From Methylomonas sp. LW13 (GTDB lineage Bacteria > Pseudomonadota > Gammaproteobacteria > Methylococcales > Methylomonadaceae): 64,000 nucleotides of DNA. The stretch is taken from contig NZ_CP033381.1 in assembly GCF_016865255.1 (NCBI RefSeq), positions 682,001 to 746,000 on the forward strand. The letters run 5' to 3'. The notes under the pieces are model-generated. The model was given only the letters and a program-made list of their open reading frames with translations, was not told where the DNA came from and searched no databases. Every line of letters begins with the position of its first letter. Position 1 is the stretch's first letter. Positions 57,901 to 64,000 of the stretch are shown here, one piece after another. Position numbers and translations under genes: made by a program.

Positions 57901-58089
57901 GTCGATCGACGACAGGGTCACCAGATTTTGTCGAGCGTGGTGGCTGGCCAACTGGGACGATACTACGTCCGCTACGACCCATTGGCGGCGCCTGACTTCC
58001 ACCAGCTGGCCTGGTTCGGGTGGCGTGGCATAGATTTTAGAATTTTCATCGACAGCTTCGTTTATTAGTTCCATCTGTGTCGTCTTCAC
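54928..58089 (-). CDS. drmD: DISARM SNF2-family helicase DrmD
   Basis: The 1053-residue protein has SNF2 helicase motifs: Walker A DDVGLGKTIEAGL near 152-164, VVDEAHN near 265, LTATPHNGYTE near 303, and the second motor with LLATDAASEGIDLQ near 590 and RNGRIDRHGQ near 620. DrmD is the mark of class 1 DISARM. The frame overlaps the end of vsr by 44 bp; an internal ATG at 58074 would shorten this. A long coiled coil (about 880-1000) precedes the end. Confidence 0.92.
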   Translation of the reverse strand: MKTTQMELINEAVDENSKIYATPPEPGQLVEVRRRQWVVADVVSSQLASHHARQNLVTLSSIDEDGLGEELEVIWEIEPGAHTIERAGLPSISGQDDPDTLEAFLDAVRWGAATNADRGFLQAPFRSGVSIEDFQLDPLVRAIDMARVNLLIADDVGLGKTIEAGLVIQEMLLRHRARSVLIVCPASLQEKWRVEMLEKFGLELQIVDTAYIKQLRRERGIHANPWTSHPRLITSMDWAKSGEGLRLMRDVLPPHIEFPRKFDILVVDEAHNVAPSAGAHYALESQRTRFIRAIGPHFQHRLFLTATPHNGYTESFTSLLELLDDQRFARNILPDEKRLSQVMIRRLKSDLVDADGNPLYPKRVLQPLLVGYTDEERAIHKKLDDYCASREQYAAGEGDAFGTAFTNRLLKKRLFSSPAAFASTLEKHIASLSGAGNRQRRDTMAERILYKAILKVEEDYANDEEYETAQAEAVEEASRRAPELTPEQRRSLDELRTWAQRAKNQADSKAKAVLAWCQEHLKTNGDWNDNRVILFTEYRTTHQWLHEILASHGFGGERLEILHGGMDHDERERIKAAFQTSPRDSAVRILLATDAASEGIDLQNHCHCLIHLEIPYNPNVMEQRNGRIDRHGQRHKEVSIWHPVDGGNGEDKVGGHAEDIIRALRKLESMRADMGSVNPVIAPQMAGLIEGSAEELDTRMAEAKIASARKFVKAERQLEERIAKLHERLLETRHDFHLTPRHIEMAVKTGLKLAGKPPLEPIDLDSAPLGTVFKMPALAGTWARCLEGLRHPHTQVTRPITFDHEVANGRDDVVLIHLNHRLVQMCLRLLRAEIWAQDDVKKLHRVTVRSVSEPEFTEIAVVVISRLVITGGNHHRLHEELTYAGGYLREQGYKREEGVKRIEAWLEQTQQSMVNEAVLELLRSRFERSENALLQTIDARSKDRLKHLINTLNTRKDREIDDITNVLSELEKAIQAELHKDEQPQQFDLFSDDEKTQLKRDLGALRARLDGIPQERQREIQAIEARYADFTDRTFPVAVVFLVPAAMSVEGRA

Positions 58090-58549
58090 TATTGTAATTT
58101 TGGACGAGACTGGTTTTAGCCTCGTTCCTTTTGGTATCTATGATCGTTTTGATGGCATTGGCTGCCATTTCCGGGCATTCGTGTTCCCATATACGAATCA
58201 CGGTCCAGCCAATCTCTTTCAACTTGACATCGGTATCGGCATCTCGAGCCCGGTTGGCTTCGATCTTCTGCAGCCAAAACTCCGAATTGCTCTTGGGCCA
58301 GCTCGCGTGTTCCGGACAACCATGCCAGAAACAACCATCGACGAACACCGCAATTTTGAGCTTGGCAAAAGCCAAATCAGCGACCCGACGCGGCCTTTTC
58401 AACACTTGGTAATTGACTCGATATCTCAATCCCAACCGATGCAAAGCTTTTCGCAAAGCCATTTCGGCTTTTGTGCCCGTCTGGCGGACCTTCGTCATCC
58501 GAATGCTGGCTTCTGGTGACGAAGATTGGATTCGTCCCATGGATGCCAT
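58046..58549 (-). CDS. vsr: Vsr-type very-short-patch repair endonuclease
   Basis: The 167-residue protein shows the family core: MALRKALHRLGLRYRVNYQ, DLAFAKLKIAVFVDGCFWHG with the catalytic Asp, and CPEHASWPKSNSEFW, later GWTVIRIWEHE. Vsr nicks T:G mismatches that arise by deamination of 5-methylcytosine. It therefore belongs to the C5 methylase whose stop is 9 bp upstream. The last codons overlap drmD, which ties the pair to the DISARM transcript. Some Vsr-fold proteins act as restriction nucleases instead. Confidence 0.93.
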   Translation of the reverse strand: MASMGRIQSSSPEASIRMTKVRQTGTKAEMALRKALHRLGLRYRVNYQVLKRPRRVADLAFAKLKIAVFVDGCFWHGCPEHASWPKSNSEFWLQKIEANRARDADTDVKLKEIGWTVIRIWEHECPEMAANAIKTIIDTKRNEAKTSLVQNYNSEDDTDGTNKRSCR

Positions 58550-58558
58550 CCAAATCAG

Positions 58559-59620
58559 TCAGTTGGGTAGTGCGGTCGACAAATGATGGGTGATGCTCTT
58601 TGCTATCGCACGACCAAGTTCGACGGGGACGGCATTACCGATCATACGTCCCAGAGCCTTGAAGCTGACTTTGGCACCTTCGGGCAAGAAGGAATAGTTC
58701 TCGGGGAAACTCTGTAGGATTGCAGCTTCTCGTAAGGAAATCGCACGATCTTGTTCTGGATGACCGAAACGCCCGTTACCGAAACCATAACATTGAGTGG
58801 TCATCGTCGGAGCGGGTTTGTTCCATTCCATGCGACCATAGACACTGGGATAGGTCTTGCCTGTCTTGGATTTGTGACAGTCTGCTCTCAGGTGTTCAGG
58901 CCAGTCGCGCCATGTGCCGCCCGGTTTGGAGATTCGAATGCGTCGTAGGTTTTTTTCCGTGAGTGTGGAAGCAATGTGCAGTTTATCGTCTCGATGAGCT
59001 TGACCCGCCTCAATGGGGGGCAAGCCGCCAATTACCTGCTCGACGGTTTTGGGTTTTGGATGTGTCGGTTCGATCATTCGGATTTCGCCGAATTTGGATG
59101 CCAAAAGAACCATACGTCGACGAGACTGCGGGACGCCATATAGCGAACTATCTATGACGTCATACCAGACGTGATACCCCAGATCCTTCAATTCCGCCAC
59201 GAAATCATGGAAAACCTGATGTCTGACGACTGTCGGAACGTTTTCCATGGTGATGACATCAGGGTGAGACTCTCGGACCAAGCGTCCGAATTGATAGAGC
59301 AACCCCCACTTGCCGTCGATACCGTCTGACTCGTAACGCTGAGCATAGGTGGAAAACGGTTGGCAAGGCGCGCAACCCGCGAGGATTTTCAGTTCTGAAT
59401 TCCCAAACAGTTGATTGATCTCATTGGCCGTGACTTGGCTGATGTCGCGCTCCAAAAACTTGGCCGTGTTGTTAGTCTCGTAGGGAAAACGGCAAGCGGG
59501 GTCTAGGTCGATCCCTGCTACGACGGGAATTCCCTCCAAGGTGAAACCGTGCGTGAGTCCGCCTGCTCCACAGAAGAGATCGACACAAGCCAAATTTACA
59601 GGATAGTCATCGGGCATCAT
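58559..59620 (-). CDS. C5-cytosine DNA methyltransferase at the head of the DISARM operon
   Basis: The 353-residue enzyme has all main motifs of C5 methylases: I (CVDLFCGAGGLTHGF), IV with the catalytic Cys (GCAPCQPFSTY), VI (MENVPTV), VIII (QSRRRMVLLAS) and the C-terminal motifs IX-X (REAAILQSFPENYSF, GRMIGNAVPVELG). A C5 methylase is the class 2 DISARM modifier (DrmMII), but this operon already has the class 1 adenine enzyme. It could add a second mark or form an R-M-like unit with vsr. The promoter is probably in 59621-59740. Confidence 0.93.
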   Translation of the reverse strand: MMPDDYPVNLACVDLFCGAGGLTHGFTLEGIPVVAGIDLDPACRFPYETNNTAKFLERDISQVTANEINQLFGNSELKILAGCAPCQPFSTYAQRYESDGIDGKWGLLYQFGRLVRESHPDVITMENVPTVVRHQVFHDFVAELKDLGYHVWYDVIDSSLYGVPQSRRRMVLLASKFGEIRMIEPTHPKPKTVEQVIGGLPPIEAGQAHRDDKLHIASTLTEKNLRRIRISKPGGTWRDWPEHLRADCHKSKTGKTYPSVYGRMEWNKPAPTMTTQCYGFGNGRFGHPEQDRAISLREAAILQSFPENYSFLPEGAKVSFKALGRMIGNAVPVELGRAIAKSITHHLSTALPN

Positions 59621-59740
59621 TCTATTACGTAAATTCCAAAATCAGTCTGATTGTAATTTCAATAGCTAAAATTTTAGAAATATACATCAATATCTGGAAT
59701 GAGACAGAACTGAAAATTTAAACGCATGTTTTACCGTAAT

Positions 59741-59887
59741 CTATTTACATACGAATTCGTCTTGCCAGTCTCTGTAACTCCCCACTGCCATTGATAGCTG
59801 ATATCGATTCAATTCTTCTTGTAAATGACCCGGCAAACCATAAAGATATGAGTGGCGTCGATACCGTTCGTGTGAAAGAAATGACAC
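59741..59887 (-). CDS. small frame of unknown function, possibly a gene remnant
   Basis: A GTG-started frame of 48 codons reads FLSHERYRRHSYLYGLPGHL and later YRDWQDEFVCK. It has protein-like composition, but no ribosome site or family is recognised. It may be the end of a gene cut at the DISARM border. It overlaps the opposite-strand remnant. Confidence 0.3.
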   Translation of the reverse strand: MSFLSHERYRRHSYLYGLPGHLQEELNRYQLSMAVGSYRDWQDEFVCK

Positions 59888-60040
59888 TCAAGGATTTTTT
59901 TGAAATCCGACAAGCTGGTCATCGCTAAGCTACTGGAACTGGGTAAACCCCAGGCCTTGGATCTGAAAGCCAAGGAAATTGAAAAGCTGACCCTATCAAC
60001 AATGAGTCAAGACAGCATCAAAAAATTGATCGGTGAATGA
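59848..60040 (+). pseudogene. short frameshifted remnant at the right border of the DISARM block
   Basis: A frame from the ATG at 59848 reaches MTLKDFF. After a run of seven T at 59894-59901 a second frame continues with KSDKLVIAKLLELGKPQAL and later KLTLSTMSQDSIKKLIGE to a TGA at 60038-60040. One indel in the T-run joins them. No family is recognised. Confidence 0.35.
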
Positions 60041-60049
60041 GGCCTCAGG

Positions 60050-60250
60050 TTACCTTGGGTTTATTCCATGTACTTCCAGGTTTCTTCTGATCATTTGGGT
60101 CACGGCCAGCATGCGATAGGCCTCCTCATCATCGACCGCGTTACTTCGAAAATCGGCAAACCCAGCTCGCTTTAGAAATTGCGCCAAATCCCAAGCCTCC
60201 TGTTCGGATAGCGGCACCCTCAAGCATATTTCATTGGTATTAGCAGTCAT
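60050..60250 (-). CDS. small conserved-looking protein, unknown function
   Basis: The 66-residue acidic protein (VPLSEQEAWDLAQFLKRAGF, then DDEEAYRMLAVTQMIRRNL) looks like a compact helical domain. Its ATG overlaps the stop of the AcaB-like gene (ATGA), so the two are cotranscribed. Small partners of this shape are common on ICE-like elements, but the role is unknown. Confidence 0.65.
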   Translation of the reverse strand: MTANTNEICLRVPLSEQEAWDLAQFLKRAGFADFRSNAVDDEEAYRMLAVTQMIRRNLEVHGINPR

Positions 60251-60942
60251 CGATCGCCGACCTTTTCCGAACTTGGAGATAATTCATTGTCATCAACCAT
60301 TGAATCCTCGTCTTCGTAGATTCGTCCCGGCTCAGCCAACAGTCCTGACTCTTGTCGAGCCAATCTAAGCTCTTCACCATGGCCTTGTTCATATGCCGCC
60401 TGATGCGCATGTCTTTCCATTGTCACAATTTTATTGGCTAGTCGCTGCAACCGCTGCTGCCACTGGTAACGGGCATCAATGCAGTGTTTGTTGGAGATGA
60501 CCTGGCATAGCCACAAGGTGTCCATCACAATCATCAATTGATCCAGCAATCGAATCAACTCGACGAATTGCGCAATCTGCGGCGAAGCGATTTTAGCCAC
60601 AAACTCCCTGGGGTGCGTGTACTTCGGCGTTTCGGTGATGCCATTGTCGGCTTTGAGTTTTTCTAACCGTAGTTTTTCCTGCTGCAGTTGCTCCGCGCAT
60701 TCGGCAATCATCTGACCGACGATGCTTTCGATTTCATCGACGGTTTCTTCCCGACCGATGATGCGCAGGATCACGTCGATCGCATACAACGAAACCATCA
60801 ACCGGTTATAACTGTTGCGGATGACGCGAATGGCTTGTTCGCTGTTGATGTTAAATGTGCGCTCGAATATCGGCCGACTGATATGAGGTCGCTTGCTTTT
60901 TTCCCGTACCTGTATTTCTGCCATGTCAGTACCTATTTGCAT
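60247..60942 (-). CDS. AcaB/PFL_4669-like conjugative element protein (DUF1845 type)
   Basis: The 231-residue protein has a helix-rich core (TFNINSEQAIRVIRNSYNRL, AIDVILRIIGREETVDEIE, then VELIRLLDQLMIVMDTLWLC) resembling the DUF1845 family found on integrating conjugative elements and IncC plasmids. One member, AcaB, is a transcription activator there. The ATG at 60924 is an alternative start. It diverges from ssb across a shared operator, so it may control the tra promoters through the palindrome seen three times. That is inference. Confidence 0.5.
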   Translation of the reverse strand: MQIGTDMAEIQVREKSKRPHISRPIFERTFNINSEQAIRVIRNSYNRLMVSLYAIDVILRIIGREETVDEIESIVGQMIAECAEQLQQEKLRLEKLKADNGITETPKYTHPREFVAKIASPQIAQFVELIRLLDQLMIVMDTLWLCQVISNKHCIDARYQWQQRLQRLANKIVTMERHAHQAAYEQGHGEELRLARQESGLLAEPGRIYEDEDSMVDDNELSPSSEKVGDR

Positions 60943-60992
60943 GATTTCATCAGGGGCAGATGATACGGCGTCTTTATTTCTGTCCTGGTCGC

Positions 60993-61018
60993 GAAATCGC
61001 GCTAATTATTGCGATTTC
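60993..61018. promoter_or_regulatory. palindromic operator, copy 3 (AcaB-like/ssb divergent region)
   Basis: GAAATCGC (60993-61000), a 10-bp centre with TAATTAT, then GCGATTTC (61011-61018). It is followed by GAACGAACT and CGAAAAAA, as in the other copies. It is 286 bp before ssb. The rest of 61019-61304 holds no gene that I can support. Confidence 0.7.
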
Positions 61019-61304
61019 ACGAACGAACTTTCGAAAAAATCTGCTCCAATAGCAACACCTTTCATGTTGTGATTTTTCACATCTGAATCCGGCTTTGGTC
61101 GGCGTTCCGTTTTTAAGCGGCGACGGTGGTTATCCATCGGCGTGTCAGGTGCGTCAAGCCTGATGTGATGGTTGTGTTTTAGATTTTCATCCTGTCTGGG
61201 AGTGCGTATTCCTAGCCGGTAATGTGCCTGCCGGATGTGACTCATCGCCGCGCAGGTGGGTTTTATTTTCAATGGTCGGGCGCGGCCGATAGGAGGACAT
61301 CATC

Positions 61305-61733
61305 ATGGCCAATCGTGGTGTAAACAAAGTCATCTTGCTGGGCCGTCTCGGCGCCGATCCGGATATTCGCTATTTACCGAATAACGGCGGCAAAGTCGTG
61401 GCAGTGCGTTTGGCAACCAGTGAGGTTTGGAAAGATGCAAAAAACGCCAAACAGGAACGAACTGAATGGCATCGGGTCGTGTTTTTTAAAAAACTGGCCG
61501 ATACCGCCGGCGATCTTTTGAAGAAAGGCAGCAAGATCTATGTGGAAGGCACTCTTCGCACCCAGCAATGGGATAAGAACGGCGAAAAGCGTTATCGCAC
61601 GGAAGTGGTTGTGCATGAGTTGCAACTACTCGATCGCCCAACAGCGCCTGCATCGGTAAACGGTTCGTCATCGAACCCGGCATCAGAAGACGCCGATTGG
61701 GATGATGAGTATGCCGATATGCCGCTCAACTAA
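61305..61733 (+). CDS. ssb: single-stranded DNA-binding protein
   Basis: The 142-residue protein is a standard Ssb: OB-fold with [33 protein letters not shown] and [15 protein letters not shown], then a short flexible tail. The end (YADMPLN) is acidic but lacks the usual final Pro-Phe, so contact with host partners may be weaker. AGGAGG precedes the ATG. As in SXT-type elements it heads the block with bet and exo, and it can coat transferred DNA. Confidence 0.95.
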   Translation: MANRGVNKVILLGRLGADPDIRYLPNNGGKVVAVRLATSEVWKDAKNAKQERTEWHRVVFFKKLADTAGDLLKKGSKIYVEGTLRTQQWDKNGEKRYRTEVVVHELQLLDRPTAPASVNGSSSNPASEDADWDDEYADMPLN

Positions 61734-61878
61734 ACCCAGGCGACACATGAACTGCCGCAAGCGCGGGTAAATTTTAAATCACTGCCGACCAGTCTTCGCT
61801 GTTTCGGTATTTCAACCCAAAGGGGACGACTATCCCCGTTGGGGCCATGGCGTTCCCATTTTTTTAAGGAGACCCACC

Positions 61879-62934
61879 ATGAGCAATCAAAATCGAAACT
61901 ATCCGCCTAAGTCGCGCGACTTACCCATGCCAATGGCAGCCCAGCAGGGCTATGGCATTTCCGAGCAGTCGTGGAAGGTATTGACAGAAGTGACTTTCCC
62001 CACGGCGAAAACCCCGGAAGCCATCCTGATGGCGCTGGACTATTGCAAGGCCCGCAAGCTCGACATCTTCAAAAAGCCGGTGCATATCGTACCGATGTGG
62101 AGTGCCGCTTTAGGCCGTAATGTCGAAACCGTCTGGCCGTCCATCATGGAAATCCAGACCACCGCGTCCCGAACCGGTGTTTGGGCCGGCATGGACAGAC
62201 CCGTCTGGGGGCCTGATATCACCAAGACCTTTACCGGTCGCTACAAGGACGACAACGAGCAATGGCAGGAATCCAGTGTCACCGTGACCTTTCCCGAATG
62301 GGTGGCGGTTACTGTGTACCGGATCGTCGCCGGCAAACGTTGCGCCTTTACCGAGGAAGTCTACTGGCTGGAGGCTTATAGCACGGCCGGTGGTAAACAC
62401 TCGCAAGTGCCAACCGCCATGTGGATCAAACGCCCTAAGGGGCAATTATCCAAATGCGGTAAAGCGGCGTCGCTCAGGGCAGCCTTTCCGGAGGAATGCG
62501 GTTATGCCGCCGAGGAAATGGATGGCAAAACCCTTGACGATATTGCCGATGGTAGTGTGATCGATGGTAGTGCCACAGTTTTGAATGCAGCAGAGGTTGA
62601 CAGTGACGATCACGTTTTTGGGGGCGATGCTGGCATTGACGCAAACCGTGTCATCGATCTGTCGCAAATCCATCCCAAAGTGCAAAAAGCGGTCGCTGAA
62701 CTGGTTAGACGTACTGCGGCGGCTGGTGCCTGGAAAGCAGCCTACGACTATGCCAATCAGAAGTTCAAAGGCATCGATCTGACCTTTGCCTTGGCCGAGT
62801 TAGACAAAGTATCGGAGGTTGAACCCAGGACCACACCGGCATTGGGACAATCTGAAGCGACGGCCATGCCGCCATTGACAGCGAAGGACATGGCTATGAC
62901 GCAGGCGCGTCAGGCTTTGAGTACCAACCGTTAG
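61879..62934 (+). CDS. bet: Bet-type single-strand annealing recombinase (RecT/Red-beta family)
   Basis: The 351-residue protein anneals complementary strands during recombination. The family core is in residues 20-210: SWKVLTEVTFPTAKTPEAIL, ALDYCKARKLDIFKKPVHIV, SIMEIQTTASRTGVWAG and TAMWIKRPKGQLSKCGKAAS. AAGGAG lies before the ATG. In SXT/R391 elements this gene and exo generate hybrid elements. The C-terminal third is a less conserved linker. Confidence 0.92.
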   Translation: MSNQNRNYPPKSRDLPMPMAAQQGYGISEQSWKVLTEVTFPTAKTPEAILMALDYCKARKLDIFKKPVHIVPMWSAALGRNVETVWPSIMEIQTTASRTGVWAGMDRPVWGPDITKTFTGRYKDDNEQWQESSVTVTFPEWVAVTVYRIVAGKRCAFTEEVYWLEAYSTAGGKHSQVPTAMWIKRPKGQLSKCGKAASLRAAFPEECGYAAEEMDGKTLDDIADGSVIDGSATVLNAAEVDSDDHVFGGDAGIDANRVIDLSQIHPKVQKAVAELVRRTAAAGAWKAAYDYANQKFKGIDLTFALAELDKVSEVEPRTTPALGQSEATAMPPLTAKDMAMTQARQALSTNR

Positions 62935-63109
62935 TCATTTCACTGTATAGGGCTGTCCTGTTGCTTAATCACGCAATCGGCTAGGCCATTTTCATATTGA
63001 TGTGTGCTGGATTTCAGCATCCATCACATTCAACTACCACCCCTTCAGGGCGTCATGACTCGCCCGTGTGGGGATTCATGATGCTCTGAGTTTTAGTTAA
63101 GGAGAGATC

Positions 63110-63445
63110 ATGAATGCAATCGATCAATCGTTAAATCGGCTGCCCTGTCATACCGACTGGCGGCGTTACGACTCACCCACGGTGATTCGCCGACATGGGC
63201 GCGGCTTTTTAGAACGCAGTTTTAAACCGGGTGTAGCCGTGGCAGAGGTCGACAAACCCTCTAAAGCGGAATTACACCATTTGGTGGAAAGTTTTGGCGG
63301 CTTGGTATTGCCAACTGCGGATGCCGTGTTGTTGCTATTTGCCGATTTCCATTGGGCCAAGCGCTGTGAACAGCATTTAACCCAACGCGGCGTGCCTTCG
63401 TTGCGGTTAGGCTGCCACATTCAGTTACCGGATGCCTGGCAATGA
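63110..63445 (+). CDS. small protein between bet and exo, unknown function
   Basis: The 111-residue protein starts after AAGGAG. It is basic at its N-terminus (DWRRYDSPTVIRRHGRGFLE) and has a hydrophobic strand (ADAVLLLFADFHWAKRCE). No domain is recognised. Its stop overlaps the exonuclease ATG (ATGA), which suggests a role in the same recombination unit. Confidence 0.7.
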   Translation: MNAIDQSLNRLPCHTDWRRYDSPTVIRRHGRGFLERSFKPGVAVAEVDKPSKAELHHLVESFGGLVLPTADAVLLLFADFHWAKRCEQHLTQRGVPSLRLGCHIQLPDAWQ

Positions 63446-64000
63446 ACGTCGTCGACGTTTCGCAACGGTCCACTGCATGGCGGCATTGGCGTTCACAAGG
63501 CGTCAGTGCCAGTGAAGCGGCTATTGTCATGAACCGCTCGCCCTACAAAAGCTATTGGCGGCTCTGGGCCGAGAAAATTGGCTTGGTACTGGAAGCCAGT
63601 CTGGACAACAACCCGTTGATCCGCGCTGGTATCCAGCAGGAGCCTGAAGCTTTGCAACGCTTCGAGGATAAACACGATCTGATGTTGTTGCCGCTGTGCG
63701 GCGAGTCGGAACAGTATCCGTTGATGCGGGCTTCTTTCGACGGCTTATCCGACGCGAATGAGCCCGTGGAAATCAAATGTCCGCACGAAACCACGTTTTT
63801 GGATGTGCTGTTAAACCGGGAAGCCTCGGCTGCCTATCAGTTGTATTGGTGCCAGGTGCAACAGCAACTGCTGGTATCCGAAGCGCAACGCGGCTTTTTG
63901 TTTTTCTATCACCAAGGCCAGGACATCGAGTTTGAAATTCAGCGCGATGAGAACTTTCTCACCGCCCTGGTCGAGTCCGCGATGGACTTCTGGTCGGCGG
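63442..64000 (+). CDS. exo: YqaJ/lambda-exo type exonuclease (partial, runs off the right edge)
   Basis: The ATG at 63442 opens a frame with no stop before the window ends; 186 codons are visible. It has the YqaJ nuclease pattern: WRSQGVSASEAAIVMNRSPY near the start, NNPLIRAGIQQEPEAL with a metal-binding Glu, then RASFDGLSD and VEIKCPHETT giving the D and ExK pair, followed by YQLYWCQVQQQLLVS. It should resect double-strand ends to feed Bet. Confidence 0.9.
   Translation, partial: MNVVDVSQRSTAWRHWRSQGVSASEAAIVMNRSPYKSYWRLWAEKIGLVLEASLDNNPLIRAGIQQEPEALQRFEDKHDLMLLPLCGESEQYPLMRASFDGLSDANEPVEIKCPHETTFLDVLLNREASAAYQLYWCQVQQQLLVSEAQRGFLFFYHQGQDIEFEIQRDENFLTALVESAMDFWSA

Noticed and set aside
42901-58089. 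Many long plus-strand frames opposite the DISARM genes
   Set aside because: They are shadows from the high GC third positions of the minus-strand genes. They lack ribosome sites and family motifs.
61006-61272. An 88-codon minus-strand frame before ssb
   Set aside because: It overlaps the operator and has no ribosome site or recognisable sequence; it is more likely leader DNA.

Overview
The window reads as part of a large conjugative plasmid of a gammaproteobacterium. The style of the sequence suggests a methanotroph of the Methylomonas type, but that host guess rests on recognition alone. The plasmid call rests on a TrfA-type replication initiator (1806-2672, minus strand) lying beside eight iterons of about 17 bp (1600-1796). 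The transfer genes have the content and order of the SXT/R391 ICE and IncA/C family: MOBH relaxase traI, traD and a DUF4400 gene (3250-8125), then traL-E-K-B, dsbC, traV, traA, a small RRXRR gene, traC, trbI-like, trhF, traW (fused to TrbC), traU and traN (26577-40114). An ssb, bet and exo block follows at 61305-64000. The chassis is therefore ICE-like, but it carries plasmid replication.

Layout from left to right. (1) 1-836: C-terminal end of an unrecognised helical-repeat protein. (2) 837-1600: no gene, AT-rich with short repeats, probably part of the origin. (3) 1600-3162: iterons, trfA and a small exported protein. (4) 3250-8125: mobilisation genes. (5) 8218-26176: cargo. It holds an SOS and repair set (umuDC, a LexA homologue, an exonuclease-GIY-YIG gene broken by a frameshift, an SRAP protein, a RecD2-type helicase, yfbR), a three-gene ABC-ATPase system with an alpha/beta-hydrolase effector, a nuclease gene cut by an IS3-family element, a PD-(D/E)XK protein and a Lit-like protease. 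(6) 26577-40114: type IV secretion and mating-pair genes. (7) 40128-59620: remnant of an HU gene, then a leftward DISARM defence operon. From its promoter end it runs C5 methylase, vsr, drmD, drmMI, GHKL-ATPase/nuclease, AlbA_2-ATPase, drmA, drmB, drmC. (8) 59741-64000: small ORFs, an AcaB-like regulator, ssb, bet and the start of an exonuclease.

The two large cargo blocks sit between the DUF4400 gene and traL, and between traN and ssb. These match positions known as insertion hotspots in SXT/R391 elements. Decayed gene ends lie at several cargo borders (14766, 18721, 22142, 40128, 59848), which fits repeated replacement of cargo.

Three features stand out as not obviously described. First, a free-standing RRXRR (PLMP) domain, the N-terminal domain of IscB nucleases, is built into the tra operon and coupled to traC (31625-31882). 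Second, a shared AT-centred palindrome, GAAATCGC-N10-GCGATTTC, lies upstream of traI, traL and ssb and looks like the operator of a common regulon. Third, the class 1-type DISARM carries four extra genes, including a GHKL ATPase fused to a nuclease-like domain and a C5 methylase/Vsr pair. A set of four small hairpins with 4-nt loops around the pilin gene and a perfect 44-bp palindrome at 26343-26386 are also unexplained.
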